DNA of 64,000 nt from Hyperoodon ampullatus (GCA_949752795.1 OX457058.1:32056587-32120586); one strand, 5' to 3'; positions 46,380 to 58,955 are shown, numbered from the stretch's first letter. Made by a program: numbers and translations. Notes: a model not told the origin generated them from the letters alone.

Positions 46380-47910
46380 ACCCCAACCCTGTTAGACCTA
46401 ATAAAATAAATGAATACAGCAAAGTGGCAGGATACAAAACAAACACACACAGATCAGTTGCGTTTCTATACACTAACAGTGAGCAACCTTGAAAGGAAAT
46501 TAAGAAAACAATACTATTTACAATGCATCAAAAATAATAAAATACTTAGGAATAAACTTAACCAAGAAGATGAAAGACTATACACTGAAAACTACAAAAC
46601 ACTGCTGAAAGAAATTAAAGGCATAAATAAATGGAAAGACATCCTGTGTTCATGAATTAGAAGACTTAATATTGCTAATATGTCCATATTACTCAAAGCA
46701 ATCTACAGATTAATGCAGTCACTATCAAAATGTTAATGGCATTTTTTTCAGAAATAGAAAAAAAAAAACATACTAAGATTCCTTTGGAATCTCTAAGGGC
46801 CCTGAATAGCCAAAACACTATTGAGAAAGAAAAACAAAGCTGGAGACCTCACACTTCCTGGTTTCAAAACACATTATAAAGTCACAATAATCAAAACAGC
46901 ATGGTGCTGACATAAAGACAGACATATAGACCAATGGAACAGAATAGAGAGCCCAGAAACAATCAACAGAGTGAAAAGGCAGCCTATATAATAGGAGAAA
47001 ATATTTGCAAACCATATATCTGATTGGGGGGGGTAATATCCAGAATATATAAATAACTCCTACAACTCAACAACAAAAAAATGAATAACCTGATTAAAAG
47101 TGGGCAATATTCTCCAAAGAAGAAGAAATGGCCAATAAGCATATGAAAAGATGCTCAACATCACTAATCATCAGGGAAATGCAAATCAAATCCACAATGA
47201 GATATCACCTCACACCTGTTAGGATGGCCACTATCAAACATAACAAAACAGAAAATGGCAAGTGTTCAGTGAGGATGTGGAGAAATTGGTACCCTGTGCG
47301 CTGTTGATGGGAATGTAAGTTGGTGCAGCCCCTATGGAAAACAGTACAGCGGTTCCTCAAAAAGTTAAAGATAGAATTACCATATAATCCAACAATCTCA
47401 CTTTTGGATATACTTCCAAAAGAATTGAAAACAGGATCTCAAAGAGATATCTACGCATCTATGTTCATTGCAATATTATTCACAATATCCAAGGGTTAGA
47501 AGCAACAAAAAAGTCCATCAACCGATGAATGGATAAAGAAAACGTGGTCTATACATATAATAGAATATTATTCAGCCTTAAAAAGGAAGGAAATTCTGAC
47601 ACACGCTAAAACCTTGAGGACATTATGCCAAATGAAATAAGCCCATCACAGGAAGACAAATACTGTATCATTCCACCTATATAAGGGACCTAAAATAGTC
47701 AAACTCTTAGAAGCAGAAGGTAGAATGCTGATTTCCAGGGCTTAATTGGGAGGGGGAAGTGAGGAGCTGTATAGAAAGGCAAGATGAAAAAGCCCTAGAG
47801 ATCCTTGTGCAATAATGTGGGCAGAGTTAACAATACTACACTGTACACTTAAAAATGGTTAAGATAGTAAATTTTATGTTACGTGTTGTTACCACAATTT
47901 AAGAAAGTCA

Positions 47911-49000
47911 GCTTCCTTGGATATTCATACAACATGCATAGGGATGAAAGTATAAAAATCTTTTTTAGATGTTAAGAGATCTAAATATTTGGAGGAATTA
48001 ACCACGTTTTTGGATTGGAAGTCTCAGTATTTTAAACTACAGTGGTTAAGGATCCGCCTGCCAATGCAGGGGACACAGGTTCAAGCCCTGGTCTGGAAAG
48101 ATCCCACATGCCACAGAGCAACTAAGCCCATGCACCACAACTACTGAGCCTGCACTCTAGAGCCCACAAGCCTCAACTACTGAAGCCCGAGCACCGCAAC
48201 AAAGAGTAGCCCCTGCTCGCCACAACTAGAGAAAGCCCGCATCCAGCAAGGAAGACCCAACGCAGCCTAAATAAATAATTTTTTTAATTAAAAAAAAAAA
48301 AAGAATTCCAAGACAGCAGGAGGAGAATATTAAATCAAGTGTAGGGCTCTTCTGAGCATGTGGCCCTGAGCAGCTGCAATGGTGGCAAACCCATGAATTC
48401 GGCCTGATTATTGGCTCCAAAATATAAAATAAACCAATGGCTCAAAATAGAGAGCCCAGAAACAGGCCCAGGCACATAAGCTCATTTGACTTATGACAAA
48501 GGTAGCCCTGCAGGAACAGTGGGGAAAGGACAGCCTTTTCAGTACACGCCGAGGAGAGAAAAATCCAAGTGAAAAAAAGTATAGACTTGAAAAAAAAAAA
48601 GTATAGACTTGAAAAGATGAAAAAGTCCTTAAAAAAGGAAGGAAATTCCAACACGTGCTATAGCCTGGATGAACCTTGAGGCCATGATGCTACATGAAAT
48701 AAGCCAGACACAAAAGGACAAATACAGTATGATTGCACTTACATGAGGTACTTAGAGGAGTCAAATGCATAGAGACAGGAAGGAGAATGGCTTCTACCAG
48801 GGGCTGGGAGAAGGGGAGGTGGGGTGGGGGATTATTATGTTATGGGTACAAAGTTTCAGTGTGGGAATATGAAAAATTCTGGAAATGAATGGTGCTGATG
48901 GTGGCAGAATACTGTGGATGAACTTAATGCCACTGAGCTGCATGCTTAAAATGATGAATATGGTAAATACTATGTTATCTATATTTTAACAATGAAAAAG
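47911..49000 (+). mobile_element. Second L1M fragment, sense, split by a SINE
   Basis: After the first L1 3' end, the sequence restarts upstream in ORF2 (gatgttaagagatctaaata, ttttggattggaagtctcag), then after the SINE repeats the L1 3' UTR order (gagagcccagaaacaggccc, acatgaaataagccagacac, cttctaccaggggctgggag, ctgcatgcttaaaatgatga). So it is a separate copy. A 22-bp tandem duplication occurs near 48578-48621. Confidence 0.75.
48039..48302 (+). mobile_element. CHR-1-like SINE lacking its first bases
   Basis: Body and tail are normal, but it starts at cagtggttaaggatccgcct; the usual gggcttccctggtggca head is missing. No clear target-site duplication. Confidence 0.88.
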
Positions 49001-50290
49001 AAAGAGGAAAGGCAAACAACATAGCCATAGAAGAATATATAGAAGAATAACTTCATGATCTTGGCCTACAGAAAGTTCTCTTAAGCAAGATTGAAAAAGC
49101 CCTAATGATAAAAAAAAATGTCTGATCACTTTGATTCATTTGAATTAAGAAACTTTTCTTTATCAATGATACTATTAAAAGAAACATTAAGTCACAGAGT
49201 GGAAGAAGATATTTGCAATACATGTAACTGTCAAGGGGCTTATATCCAGAATATATAAAGTACATCTAAAAATCAATAAGAAAAATTCAGAACGGTGAGT
49301 AAAATGGAAAAATGGGCAAAATGTTTGAACAGACATTTCCAAAGAGAGGATATTCAAATGGACAATAAACATATACATATGTTTTAACCATGCAAATTAA
49401 AATCACAGTGAACTAGCTCTCCACAACAAAGGGTTGGTAAGTGTGTGAACTTACCAGGAAATCTTAACACTGCTGGTGCTGTAATCACTTTGGAGAATGG
49501 TGTGGCAGTGTCTTCTAAAGCTGAAGATTTGCACACCCATGAGCCTGCAATCCCTCTAGAAGCTACTTACCTACTAGCATGTATGTGTGTGTGTTGCAGC
49601 CAAATATATATGCAAGTACGTTCTTAGCAATATCTTGATCATAGCCTCTGCTCTGGACTGAATGCTTGTGTCCCCCAAATCCATTCGTTGAAACTCAATC
49701 CCCAATGTGATGGTATTTGGAAGTGTGGCCTTTGGGAGGTCATTAGGTCATGAGGGTGGGGCCCTCATGTGGGATTAGTGACCTTATACAAGAGATAAGA
49801 GAGAGTTTCTCTCTCTGTCTCTTTCTCTGCCATGTGAGGACACAGGGGAAGACAGCCATCTATAAATCAGGAAGATTTCCAGATGGCCTTCACCAGAACC
49901 CGACCCCGATCATGCAGTCACACTCATCTTGGAATTCCCACCTCCAGAACTGTGCAAAATAAATGTTAGTTGTTTTAGCCACCCAGTCTATGGTATTTTT
50001 GTTACAGCAGCCTGAACTAAGATAGCCCCCAAATGGAAACAATGGAAATGCCCCTCCATAGTGTAATGGACGAAAAAAAAAAGCATATTCATATAGTGAA
50101 TTCTATACAGCAGGAATAGAATGAACTACAGATGCATCCAGTAACAGGGTTAAATCTTAAAATGATATTGAGAGAAAGAAGGTAGATATAAGCTGTGCAT
50201 ACACTGCTTGATTCCACTGATAGACATTACACAGACATGCAGCTCTCACCATCATCCTTGGATGCAAGGATGCCTGGTCAACTATAAAAC
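49001..50290 (+). mobile_element. Third L1M fragment, sense, split by a MaLR LTR
   Basis: gcttatatccagaatatata (49238), atgggcaaaatgtttgaaca, then gtaatcactttggagaatgg; after the LTR, ggaaatgcccctccatagtg and caggaatagaatgaactaca. These repeat the order of the L1 3' region for a third time. Confidence 0.65.
49650..50024 (+). mobile_element. MaLR LTR (MSTA-like), sense
   Basis: Nearly complete: ctggactgaatgcttgtgtc, caatccccaatgtgatggta, aggtcatgagggtggggccc, gccatgtgaggacacagggg, ctccagaactgtgcaaaata, ttagccacccagtctatggt and ccctgaactaag-like end. The best-preserved MaLR LTR in the window. Confidence 0.9.
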
Positions 50291-50425
50291 CATTTCAGGA
50301 AGAGCTTCCTGGGTATGCCAGGGGGCATAAATCCAGGCAGGGGCCAGGGAGGGAGGAGGTACCACTGGGATGCATCTGACTGGTGGCAACACAGGGGTTT
50401 TCTTGACCATAATTTGCTAACTTAA

Positions 50426-50553
50426 GGGACATTCCTGGTGGTCCAGTGGTTAGGGCTCCGTGCTTCCACTTCAGGGGGCGTGGGTTCAATCCCTGGTCGG
50501 GGAACTAAGATCCCACTTGCCGTGAGGTGTGGACAAAAAAAAAATTTTTTTTT
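50426..50553 (+). mobile_element. Short tRNA-derived SINE (CHR/Bov-tA-like)
   Basis: gggacattcctggtggtcca, gggttcaatccctggtcggg, gaactaagatcccacttgcc, poly-A. Short-body family, like those at 26021 and 61101. Confidence 0.88.
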
Positions 50554-51009
50554 CTAAGTTGACCACTTATATTTAAAATTTTTTCTGGATGTATATTATA
50601 TTCACAACAAAGAGGAAAAATAGAGAGAAAGGAGGAGAGAAATAGAGCAAGTATGAAAACCCTTTCACGTAGTATTACTGGAGGGGGATGTGGAGTTGAG
50701 ATTTATTCCAGGTTCTTTTGTGTATTTGACGACCTCTTCCCCACGCCGCCCCCTCATCATCCTCCAGCATTTAGAGGAGCTCCTGTGCTAGGAGAGGGGA
50801 CCTGCCTGATCACTGTCCCCTCACCGCTGCCGCCCAGGCAGACATGGACTCTGATCAACACAAGCCGCTCTGGCCAGCCGATCAGGCCCAGCTCTCCTCC
50901 TTAGGAACGTGTTTTCCTGTTTCTTCGTAGGCAAGGTCATTCTATTTTTTTTTGTTTGTTTTTACATTTTTTCCCTTGGTTTATCTATTTATTTTTAAAA
51001 TTTTTTTTT
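50554..51009. other. Intergenic DNA, no gene recognised
   Basis: Mixed AT-rich and GC-rich DNA; T-rich at 50940-51010. Nothing identifiable. Confidence 0.4.
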
Positions 51010-51024
51010 GGTAAGTCCATTTTT

Positions 51025-51264
51025 TAAAAAATTTTATTTATTTTTTGGCTGTGTTGAGTCTTCATTGCTGCACTTTCTTTAGTTGTGGCGAGCAGGGGCT
51101 TCTCTTGTTGCAGAGCACGGGCTCTAGGCACGTGGCCTCAGTAGTTGTGGTACATGGGCTTAGTTGCTCTGTGGCATGTGGGATCTTCCTGGACCAGGGA
51201 TCGAACCCGTGTCCCCTGCATTGGCAGGCAGTTTCTTAACCACTGCACCACCAGGGAAGTCCGT
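51025..51264 (-). mobile_element. CHR-1-like SINE, antisense
   Basis: Ends at right with complement of ggacttccctggtggtgcag; tail at left (aaaaaattttatttatttt). Target-site duplication ggYaagtccatttt at 51010-51023 and 51265-51278 with one mismatch. Confidence 0.92.
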
Positions 51265-51279
51265 GGCAAGTCCATTTTA

Positions 51280-51720
51280 ATTGGATGCCAGGTGTTGTGG
51301 ATTTTACCAGGTTGGAGGCTTGATATTTTTGTATTCTGAGAAATATTCTTGAGTTTTTTTCTGAGATACAAGTTACTTAGAAATTGTTTGATTGTTTCTG
51401 GTCTTGCTTTTGTGATTTGTTGGGTGAGTTTGGAGCTGTGCTCAGTCCAGACTGAAGAGTCTGGGTTAACCCCTGAGCCCTCTCCCGATACTCAGTGAAT
51501 CTGAGGTTCCGGTCTGGCTGGTGGAGCCCCATGTGGGCACCGGGCACTAGTCTCTCCCCACTTACGGCGCTCTTCACAGACGCGTGTGAGTGCCCTAGGG
51601 AACCCTCAGCAGATCACCAGGGCTCTCTCCTGGCAGCAGTCTCCATAGGGGTCCTCTGTCCTGAAGACCCTAACTGCCTTTATCTCCCTGGATGTCCAGC
51701 TCCATCTCTTGAACTTGGGG
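51280..51720 (-). mobile_element. Old LINE-derived fragment
   Basis: Antisense phrases common to an ancient mammalian LINE: ggatgccaggtgttgtggat, ttttgtattctgagaaatat, ttgtttctggtcttgctttt, gtggagccccatgtgggcac. Subfamily not assigned. Confidence 0.4.
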
Positions 51721-53119
51721 AGCCTTCTCTGTTTGTCCAGGAACCCCCCGGTCTGCTCTGTAGCCCATAAACCTCTCAGGCAGGGAGCAGGCCATCACAG
51801 GACTCACCCATCTGTTTCCCATCTCCCAGGGACCGCTGTCCTTCCTCGCCTGATGTCCTGTTGTTCACAAGTTTGTCTGGTTGTGTTGGTAGTTTCGGGA
51901 TGGAGGGTAAATCTGGTAAATCTGAGACTCCATCCTGGGTGTACCCATGGAGGGTGCGCTGTACCCCAGATGGGCCAGGAGAGAAGGTTCTGAGCACAGG
52001 GCAGGCAGGCAGAGGTCTCAGAATTTCTCTCTGCTGCCTCTTTTCTCAGTCAGGAGCTGGGGAGGGAGGAGGCCAGAGGAGAGAGGAGATTACAGGGGAG
52101 AGAGGAGAGCTAGTGGATCAGGCGACCCTGCGTGACATCCAGAAGCACCAGGGCCGAGAAGCCACTCGATGGGAGGGCCGGGCGAGCCCCAGCATGACTC
52201 TGGATTTCAGGTCCTGGGCTGTGGCTCGTGCCCAGTGGGGTGACTAGGTCCTCACCTTTGATCACCAGGGAAACATGATCCCCTGGGTCCACCTCACTGA
52301 GATTCCCCTCCAAAACCCTTCTTTCAAAGGCACCCCTCTTCTCGGGCCCTGGTGCTGGGCCAAAAGGTCCAAGGCCAGCCTTGCTGGTCTGCTCAGGTCC
52401 TGGCACCCTCTCGGCCTTGGTCCTTCGGGCCTCTCTATTTCACAGGCCTGAGAACAGCCCATTAATTTGGGAAAAGCCAGAAACCCTCAACAATTCTCTG
52501 TCCTGAAATTCTCAAGAACAGAGTGTTTGTTTTAACTTGAGGAACAGAGCCTCCACCTGGAAAATCTAAGTGACCTCAGCAACCATGCCCTCAACACCAT
52601 CACCCTCTGCCTGAGCCCACTGCAGGGTCCTGGAATGCCAGCCTTTCATATTCCTTCCTTCGCTGGCCTCTGGAGGAGGAAAAGGAGCATCTAGCCTCTG
52701 ACCCTGCAGGCACCTGGTCAGCTCTGGCCTCTGTGGGCAAGTGTGTTTGGTTTCTTCCTGCTGAAGGTCGGGGGTGGGGATGCCCATCCAGCCTGGGGGC
52801 TTGGATTCTAGAAACTTCAAGGGGCCCAGGGAACGTCAACTCAAAGGCACACCCACACTGGGTGCTCAACCTGCGAGGTCTTCCCGAGTCCTGGGTATGG
52901 ACGCAGCGTGGCCCCTGCCTGGTTGGAGGAGGGCCGGCGCTGACCAACGTCTCGGGCGCCAGGCAGTGGACGTTGGCCCCCAGCAGCCGAGGTGTGGCCA
53001 CCCCAGCTGCTCCTGCCCCTCCCACAAGGGGTGCTGTTTGCCACCTTCCGGCTCTTAGCTGCCTCCCGCCCTGCAGGGTCTCCAGGACCCAGACAGCTAG
53101 GAAACACTGCCCCTCACCT
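51721..53119. other. Intergenic unique DNA
   Basis: No gene, RNA or transposon recognised. Overlapping long open frames on both strands at 52.6-53.2 kb have no family resemblance. Confidence 0.45.
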
Positions 53120-53440
53120 TTCTTTTTTGAGCACCTGCTGTATGCAGGGACGATTCTATAGGCACTAAGGGAAAATGGAGGGAGGGCCAATGAGTCCTAC
53201 TGCAGAGAGATTACGCCTGTCAGAGGATGGAAGGCCAGTTATCCTCATGACTGCTGGTACTGACATTGATGGAGCCCTGGGGTACCACTCACAGGCTCAG
53301 TGCCTTGCTGCCATGATCTCGCCCCAGCTGGCAACTTGATTATCCCCGTCCTACAGATGGGGAAGGAGGCTCAGAGAGTTAGTTCATCAACCTGCTCAGG
53401 CTCACACAGCTGGACGTACGGCTGCCGAGATGGTAAAATG
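53120..53440 (+). repeat. MIR, sense, probably two pieces
   Basis: ttgagcacctgctgtatgca at 53127 and later ttgattatccccgtcctaca, gatggggaaggaggctcaga, cctgctcaggctcacacagc follow MIR order with an inserted or diverged middle. Confidence 0.6.
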
Positions 53441-55978
53441 CCAGATCAGTCCAAGCAGGGAGGGTGCGCAGAGGAAGTGGCCTTGAGCTAGGCTCTGGGG
53501 ATGGGAATGGGCTCTCGGATGGAAGGCAGAGAAGAAGGGCAGAGAAAAAACAGAATAGACAAATTAGGCTGCTGGTCACCCACTGAGCCCGGACCTGGGT
53601 GGGCGGTGGCAGAGGCAGGACAGGCTCAGAGCCGGGCCCTGTAGGGGTGCCCTCCCGGGTCGCAGGGGTGTGGAAGGGATTCTGCTAGGGAGTGACACCC
53701 TCCAGGGGGCTGGACCTGTCAGGGCCTGAAGCTGGTTTTGATGAGAAATCAAAAACAGGTTTGTGGGTGAGTCAGTCGCAGGGAGCACACGGAGAAACCA
53801 GCTTCTTGGAGGTCTTCCCTCAGCCCTTCCGACTGCGCAGCCGCCCACGCCTGCCTGCCCGAGGACCAGTGGGAACAGGTTTGCTGGGCCTGCTGGGTGC
53901 CTTCCTGTGTGGATCTGGCCTCACTGTTGTGTCTAGACTGCCAGTGGGGGGTCCAGAAGGGGGCACTGGACAAGGCTACGTCTGAAACCTTGTTCCCAAC
54001 CACAGATGGGCCAGGCTGGTTGGAAAATATTGCTTTCCTGAGACACTGCAGCTTGGCCTCTTTGAATCCCCCGGCCACTTCCTTCCTGTGTGTATCTTAC
54101 GCTCGCTGGCTGAGGGACTGGGCGGGTTGGGTGTGTGTTGTTGTTGCTTATTTTAAGTTTCTGTCTTGTTCCTTTGTGAGTTGCACGCAAGGGGGGTGGG
54201 GTTGGTTCTAAGAGGCCTTTGTCACTGTAAAGCATGTCGGGGATGACTTGGGTTTTCTCTGCAAGTTAAAAACCTCTGCTTGTGAGAATGAGAAGGAAGG
54301 AGGGTCTCCTTAGGGCCACAGGTAAGGACCTTCACATGTGATATCATGCTTAGGCTCAAATCGGCGTCAAGACACAGGTAAGGCAGGTAAGAAACATGGA
54401 GGATCCAGGAAGCTGGAGTATTGGCCGTGGTCTTGGAGCCAAGGTTTCCTGCCTCCTAGGTTCAAGTGCTTTCCTGGATGTCCACGGGCGATGCCAACAT
54501 GGCTTCCAGTGCCTGTGGCGGCTGGGGACACAGTCTTCCCCCCTTAACCTTCAGAGCCTGCACTAAAAGCATGTGCTGCCTGTTTCCTGAGAAGTCAAGG
54601 GAACTTTGACTTGTTTTTCTTTCTCTTTAAGTAAACAGAATACAAGAGAGTTTCTCCAACTTCCTTGGCTATGGCTCATGGGAGACGATGCAATTCACAT
54701 GGCAACCCCATACACACACTAGGGTACACGTGTATATATGCATGTGTGTATAATGTGTGTACATGTGTATACAAAATACAAACATTTATCTCTAATGGAG
54801 ACAATTTTCAGAAAAAACACTCACCCCACATTCACCGCCCCGCCCCGTGATACACACACATTTTCTGTATAGATGCATGCACACAAACATATATGTGTAC
54901 CTGTAACTGATGCAAATTTTAGGAAACAACGTCCACTCACCCTAAGTGTGACGTACTCAGTGCGTGATCTGCTCCGTCTTCTGCTGGCTGCCTTGCACCG
55001 AGCTGTGTCCAACACATCAGTGGGTCACAGTTGATGCTTGGCAGGCACTGAAAAGGAAGAAGTTGTGTTTGTGGGGCCCCAGGGTCCCGCACCCAGTCCC
55101 CGGGCACCTGCACTCCACGCAGTCAGGTGCGGGCATGCTTTGGGCCTGAGGGCAGGAAGGTTTGCCTCTGCCCACGTGGCACGCCTGGGAGCGCCACCCC
55201 GGACTCGGGGTTTCCTAGGGGGCCAAGTGTTTGAGGAGGGGCGTCCAGGTAGGAGGAACTCGAGGCCATGTCCCCAAAGACAGGTGTCCACGTGGCAACA
55301 TACAGCACTCGCCACCCCTCCGAGCGAGCCCCCATTTCCTCTAAATATGGATGATGGTGATAATGATCGAAGCACAGCCAGCTCCGTTCACAGCTCGGAG
55401 AAGCGCATTTATCACACCTCGCAGGGCAGGAGGTGCTCAGGGCAGAATTCCCACGAATTCCCACGAGGACCAGAGGCCCGGTGGCCCCACCCACCGCAGT
55501 GGGCGGGAGGAGTTAAAGGTGCGCGAGGTGTCAGTTCACGCAGGTGTAGCCCTGGTGTGCGTGGGCGCAGGGGTAGGGACCCAAGAGGCCGGTTCAGAGA
55601 AGTGTGGCCCAGGGTTGCTGCGCCCTCCACGTGGCTGTGACTCCCCTTTATTCCACACCAGGTGACAGTGATGCCCGTCTGGGAGAGTGCTCGCGGAGCC
55701 CTTTCTGATGGACACATTCTTGCAGGGCTCTGCAGGCAGTGATGGAACTAGATATCCAGCCGCCACCCTCCCAGAGCTCAGGTCCCATCGCAGGGACCAC
55801 TGACTCAAGCCTGCTGCGGTGGATTAAGCAACCATGAAGAGGCGCAGTATGGGGGCCACAGAGTGCAGGCTGCCCTGCCCAGCTCAGCCAGACGTGTGGT
55901 TACCAGGCCTGGTTCCCAGCCATCCGTGAGGTGCTGGTTCCCCCCTGGGTCCTGACATGGACTTGGACAAGGGCAAGA
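53441..55978. other. Intergenic unique DNA
   Basis: No exon recognised. 54715-54910 is rich in alternating TG/CA and TATA. An 11-bp tandem unit (cgaattcccac type) occurs at 55445-55465. Confidence 0.45.
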
Positions 55979-56040
55979 TTCCAGGAGTCAGGACCTGATG
56001 GAAGTGGGGTGTCCCCAGGACTGCTAGAGAGCCCCAGCTC
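55979..56040 (+). repeat. Inverted repeat, left arm (62 bp)
   Basis: Reverse complement of 56959-57020 with 58 of 62 positions identical in an ungapped alignment. Core includes tcaggacctgatggaagtgg. Confidence 0.93.
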
Positions 56041-56958
56041 CACGGAAAGACAGTCACTGGGCCAGGTTAGAGATACACTCAGCCGTTTAATACCCCTAGG
56101 GCTGCTGTGAGGTTTCACACGGTCATGGCCCAGGGCGGTCGCCAGCATGGGACAGGATCTGCCGGTCAGAGGGGCTCGGCAAGTGACCGGGGCGAGGGAT
56201 GTCGGTGGGGCAGCTGTCTTCCTTCATGCTGGGGTTTGCTCTGGGTGCCCCTGCAGCTATCTCCAGCTCCCCATGTAAGGGAGTGTGATGCTGGCCTAAG
56301 GGCTGCTTCAGAGCCCGTGTATCTGTGGGGTGGGGACAGGCCAGGGTGCAGGCTGGGGAAACAGAGCTGGCAGGAGGCAAGCCTGGGATCCTTTTCTACC
56401 TCAGCCCCACTCCCTGCCGGGGCTTCCTCCCACTACAGTTGCCACGCTTAGCAAATAAAAATATAGGCCTTCCAGTTATGCTTGAATTTCAAATAAACAA
56501 CGAATACATTTTTAGTATCGGCATGGCTCCAGTGTTGCAAAAGTGTCCTGTATCTGGCCACTCTACCTCCTAGACCTTGGGCTCCATGGTTGGGTCTTGG
56601 AACCTGGTCTTCTGCAGGGGCTGGGGGTTAAGGCTGCAGGTCTGAGGCAGCCAGGACAGGCCACCAGACATCAGAGCCTTGTGCAAAGGGCAGATGTGGA
56701 AAGAATGGGTCAGAGAAGCGGGATCCTGTAGGCCTGGAACGAAGCCTGAGACAGAAGCTGGGCGAGCTCCGAGCCCACAAGCCCGCATGTGGGCGGCTGT
56801 GATCTCCCATGACCTTCTGGGACCCCCTCCACCCAATCACTGGAAAGAGTCTCTGCTCCCCAAACCCTGTCCCTCGCCAGCCACCGACCTTGCAGTGGGG
56901 TACTGGTCCCCAGGTGCTTCCCCTGGGGGAGATGGCCCTTGTGCCCCCCATATCCACA
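56041..56958. other. Spacer of the inverted repeat
   Basis: 918 bp of mostly unique DNA. 56445-56540 contains a common unassigned mammalian repeat (gcaaataaaaatataggcct, aatttcaaataaacaacgaa). No gene. Confidence 0.5.
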
Positions 56959-57020
56959 GAGCTGGGGCTCTCTAGCTGTCCTGGGGGCACCCCACTTCCA
57001 TCAGGTCCTGAGCCCTGGAA
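56959..57020 (-). repeat. Inverted repeat, right arm (62 bp)
   Basis: Begins gagctggggctctctagc and pairs with 55979-56040; two single mismatches and one two-base mismatch. Confidence 0.93.
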
Positions 57021-58955
57021 CCACAGGACATGAGACTGAAGAGAAAGAGGAAGATTGGGCATGAGAGGGACGTCCCCGGGGTAAACACAGCCCCAGTAGG
57101 AAGGCCTGGGCCTTTCCTGCTCCCACACCCAGGCCACGTAACTTGTTTTTTTCACTAACAGCTTGGCCTTAGGGAAAAGGAGGGCCCTAGAACCCTAGCT
57201 TCAGCAGAAAGAGGGATCCTAGCAGTACAGCCCAGCTAAGAAGATTCTGTGTTAGGGTCTGGGGCCACAGGCCATTGAGTAATTGTATAAGGATTTTTTT
57301 TTTCATTTGTAATTGCTTGAAGATACAGTTCAAACTTGCTTAAACAAAAAGAGGAATTTAATTGGCTGTGTAACTGGATCACTAGCTTCAGGCATAGTTA
57401 GATGGAGGAGCTCACATTGCATCCATAGTCACTATGTCAACCTCTCTTTCTCTCTCTCTCTCTCTCTCTCTGTAATTCTATTTTCCCCCCACCCTTTTGG
57501 ATTCTTCCTGGGGCAAGCTCCTCCACATGGTCAGAGTGGCAAGCTGACCATCAATAGCTCCATTCAGACAAGCCAGAGCCTCACAGAAAAGAACTCAAGC
57601 CCTTGAGGCCACTCTGATTGGTCCCCTTGCTTGTATTCCCAGCCCAGGCGTACCCCTGTGCCAGGGAGGCAGAGCTTGGCCAGTCCGGGGTCATGTGCCC
57701 ACTCCCGTGAGGGCAGGAGGGAAGAGGAAGTTGAGCAGACAGCGTGAACCTCTGCAGTGCACGCCCCTGCTAAATTCGTTGCTCACCATCCTAGCGCTTG
57801 TGTTTCCAGCAGGGACCTCACCCGGAGAGGAGAGGGGTGGTCTGTCTGAGGTTGGATTCAGCTAATCCTAGGGACTTTACACAAAACTTTGGTAATGTGA
57901 CATCTAACAAGCCAATCAGAAGGTTGTGTACTTACGCCACTGACAGATGACTCAGGCAGGGCTTGGGGAGCGAGACAGCTTCCTGCCAAAGCAGAGTGTA
58001 GGCAGAGTTGGTCCTCGGGGCTCTCAGTCCCTTTGGATGGAGACTTCTGGTGCTGAACCCACCTGGTTTCCCTCTGCTTCCAGTTCCTTGGGAGGTGACA
58101 CTATTAAGTCCCTCACAGTCAGGGGTCACGTGACTGGTTGTGGCCATGCACTGTAAGTGGAATGCTGTCTGTGACATCCAGGGGGAGGCATGATTCTCCA
58201 AGACTCTCCCTCTTCTATACACGATGACCAGATAGGAGGTCTCGAGGGGAGACAGAGCCACAGCACGGGTGCAGCTTGGAGGGCCACCTGCCACTCGGTT
58301 AATCGTGTCTCCAAGAGTTGCGCAGATCTGAAGTGTGTGAGAAATAAACCTCTGCTGTGCTCGGACTCTAAGATCTGGGGCTCTTTGTTGCTGCGGCATA
58401 GGGCTCCTGACAAATACACCTTGACAGTCTCTTGGCCAATATGAGACCCTGCTTTGCTCTGAGATGGCCCCAGTCTGCTCATCCTTTCAGTCTCTCGGGA
58501 TTTGCACCCCTGCCTTCCTTCTTCTCTATCAAATATTCCTGGCTGGCTGATGGGGTGCTAATACGAGCTAAGGTCTTAATGGTCGATGCCGGTTAATCTT
58601 GCCCACCCAAAGTTCTCTCGCCCTTAAACTCTAACCAAACCGAGCATCCTCCAGAATCCTCTCCCCTGGATCTTTGCTGTCCCTGGCCTTTCTGTCCTGT
58701 TACTGCCGTGGGGCCTCGCTGCCCTCTTGGATGGGTGCGGTCATACCAATCCCTTCACACCGTTTGGGATTGTGGCTCCTCGAAGACACTTCCCAGCGTG
58801 CGGACCCCAGCCTGGACTCTCCGGCAGCCTGCGCTTGTAGCTTCATCTGGGAACCACGTCTGTGCTCACCTGCCTCCCGACAGACCGGGGGCTCCTGGAG
58901 CGCAGGCGGGGTCCAGCCTGGCCCCTGGCGCCCAGGGAGTTTCACCTGCGCACCG
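57021..58955. other. Intergenic DNA with unassigned old repeats
   Basis: 57300-57610 resembles a common mammalian repeat (aggaatttaattggctgtgt, cttcaggcatagttagatgg, ggcaagctgaccatcaatag) with a (TC)n run at 57442-57471. 58330-58410 has an LTR-like end (gagaaataaacctctgct). No gene. Confidence 0.4.

Larger units (their letters stand above)
44390..47910 (+). mobile_element. L1M LINE, sense, degraded (ORF2 to 3' UTR)
   Basis: Ordered L1 landmarks: gcagtgcttagaggaaaatt and aaatgcctatattaagaaag (44540-44590), accaaagctggttctttgaa (44969), aagattcaaattactacaat, ggaatactatgaacaactgt, attatctttatttgcagatg (about 46290), ataaacttaaccaagaagat, cagaatagagagcccagaaa (46941), aatgagatatcacctcacac (47198), gggaatgtaagttggtgcag and ctacactgtacacttaaaaa (47836). 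No frame longer than about 80 codons survives. Interrupted by a CHR-2 SINE and a MaLR LTR. Confidence 0.88.

Noticed and set aside
45844..46655. Short lysine-rich frames resembling reverse transcriptase pieces
   Set aside because: They are stop-broken remnants of L1 ORF2, listed as part of the L1 relic rather than as genes.
48578..48621. Tandem 22-bp unit (agtatagacttg with A-run)
   Set aside because: A simple local slippage duplication in A-rich L1 sequence; not functionally suggestive.
55038..55640. 200-codon open frame
   Set aside because: No recognisable domain, no conserved start context, overlapped by long frames on the opposite strand.
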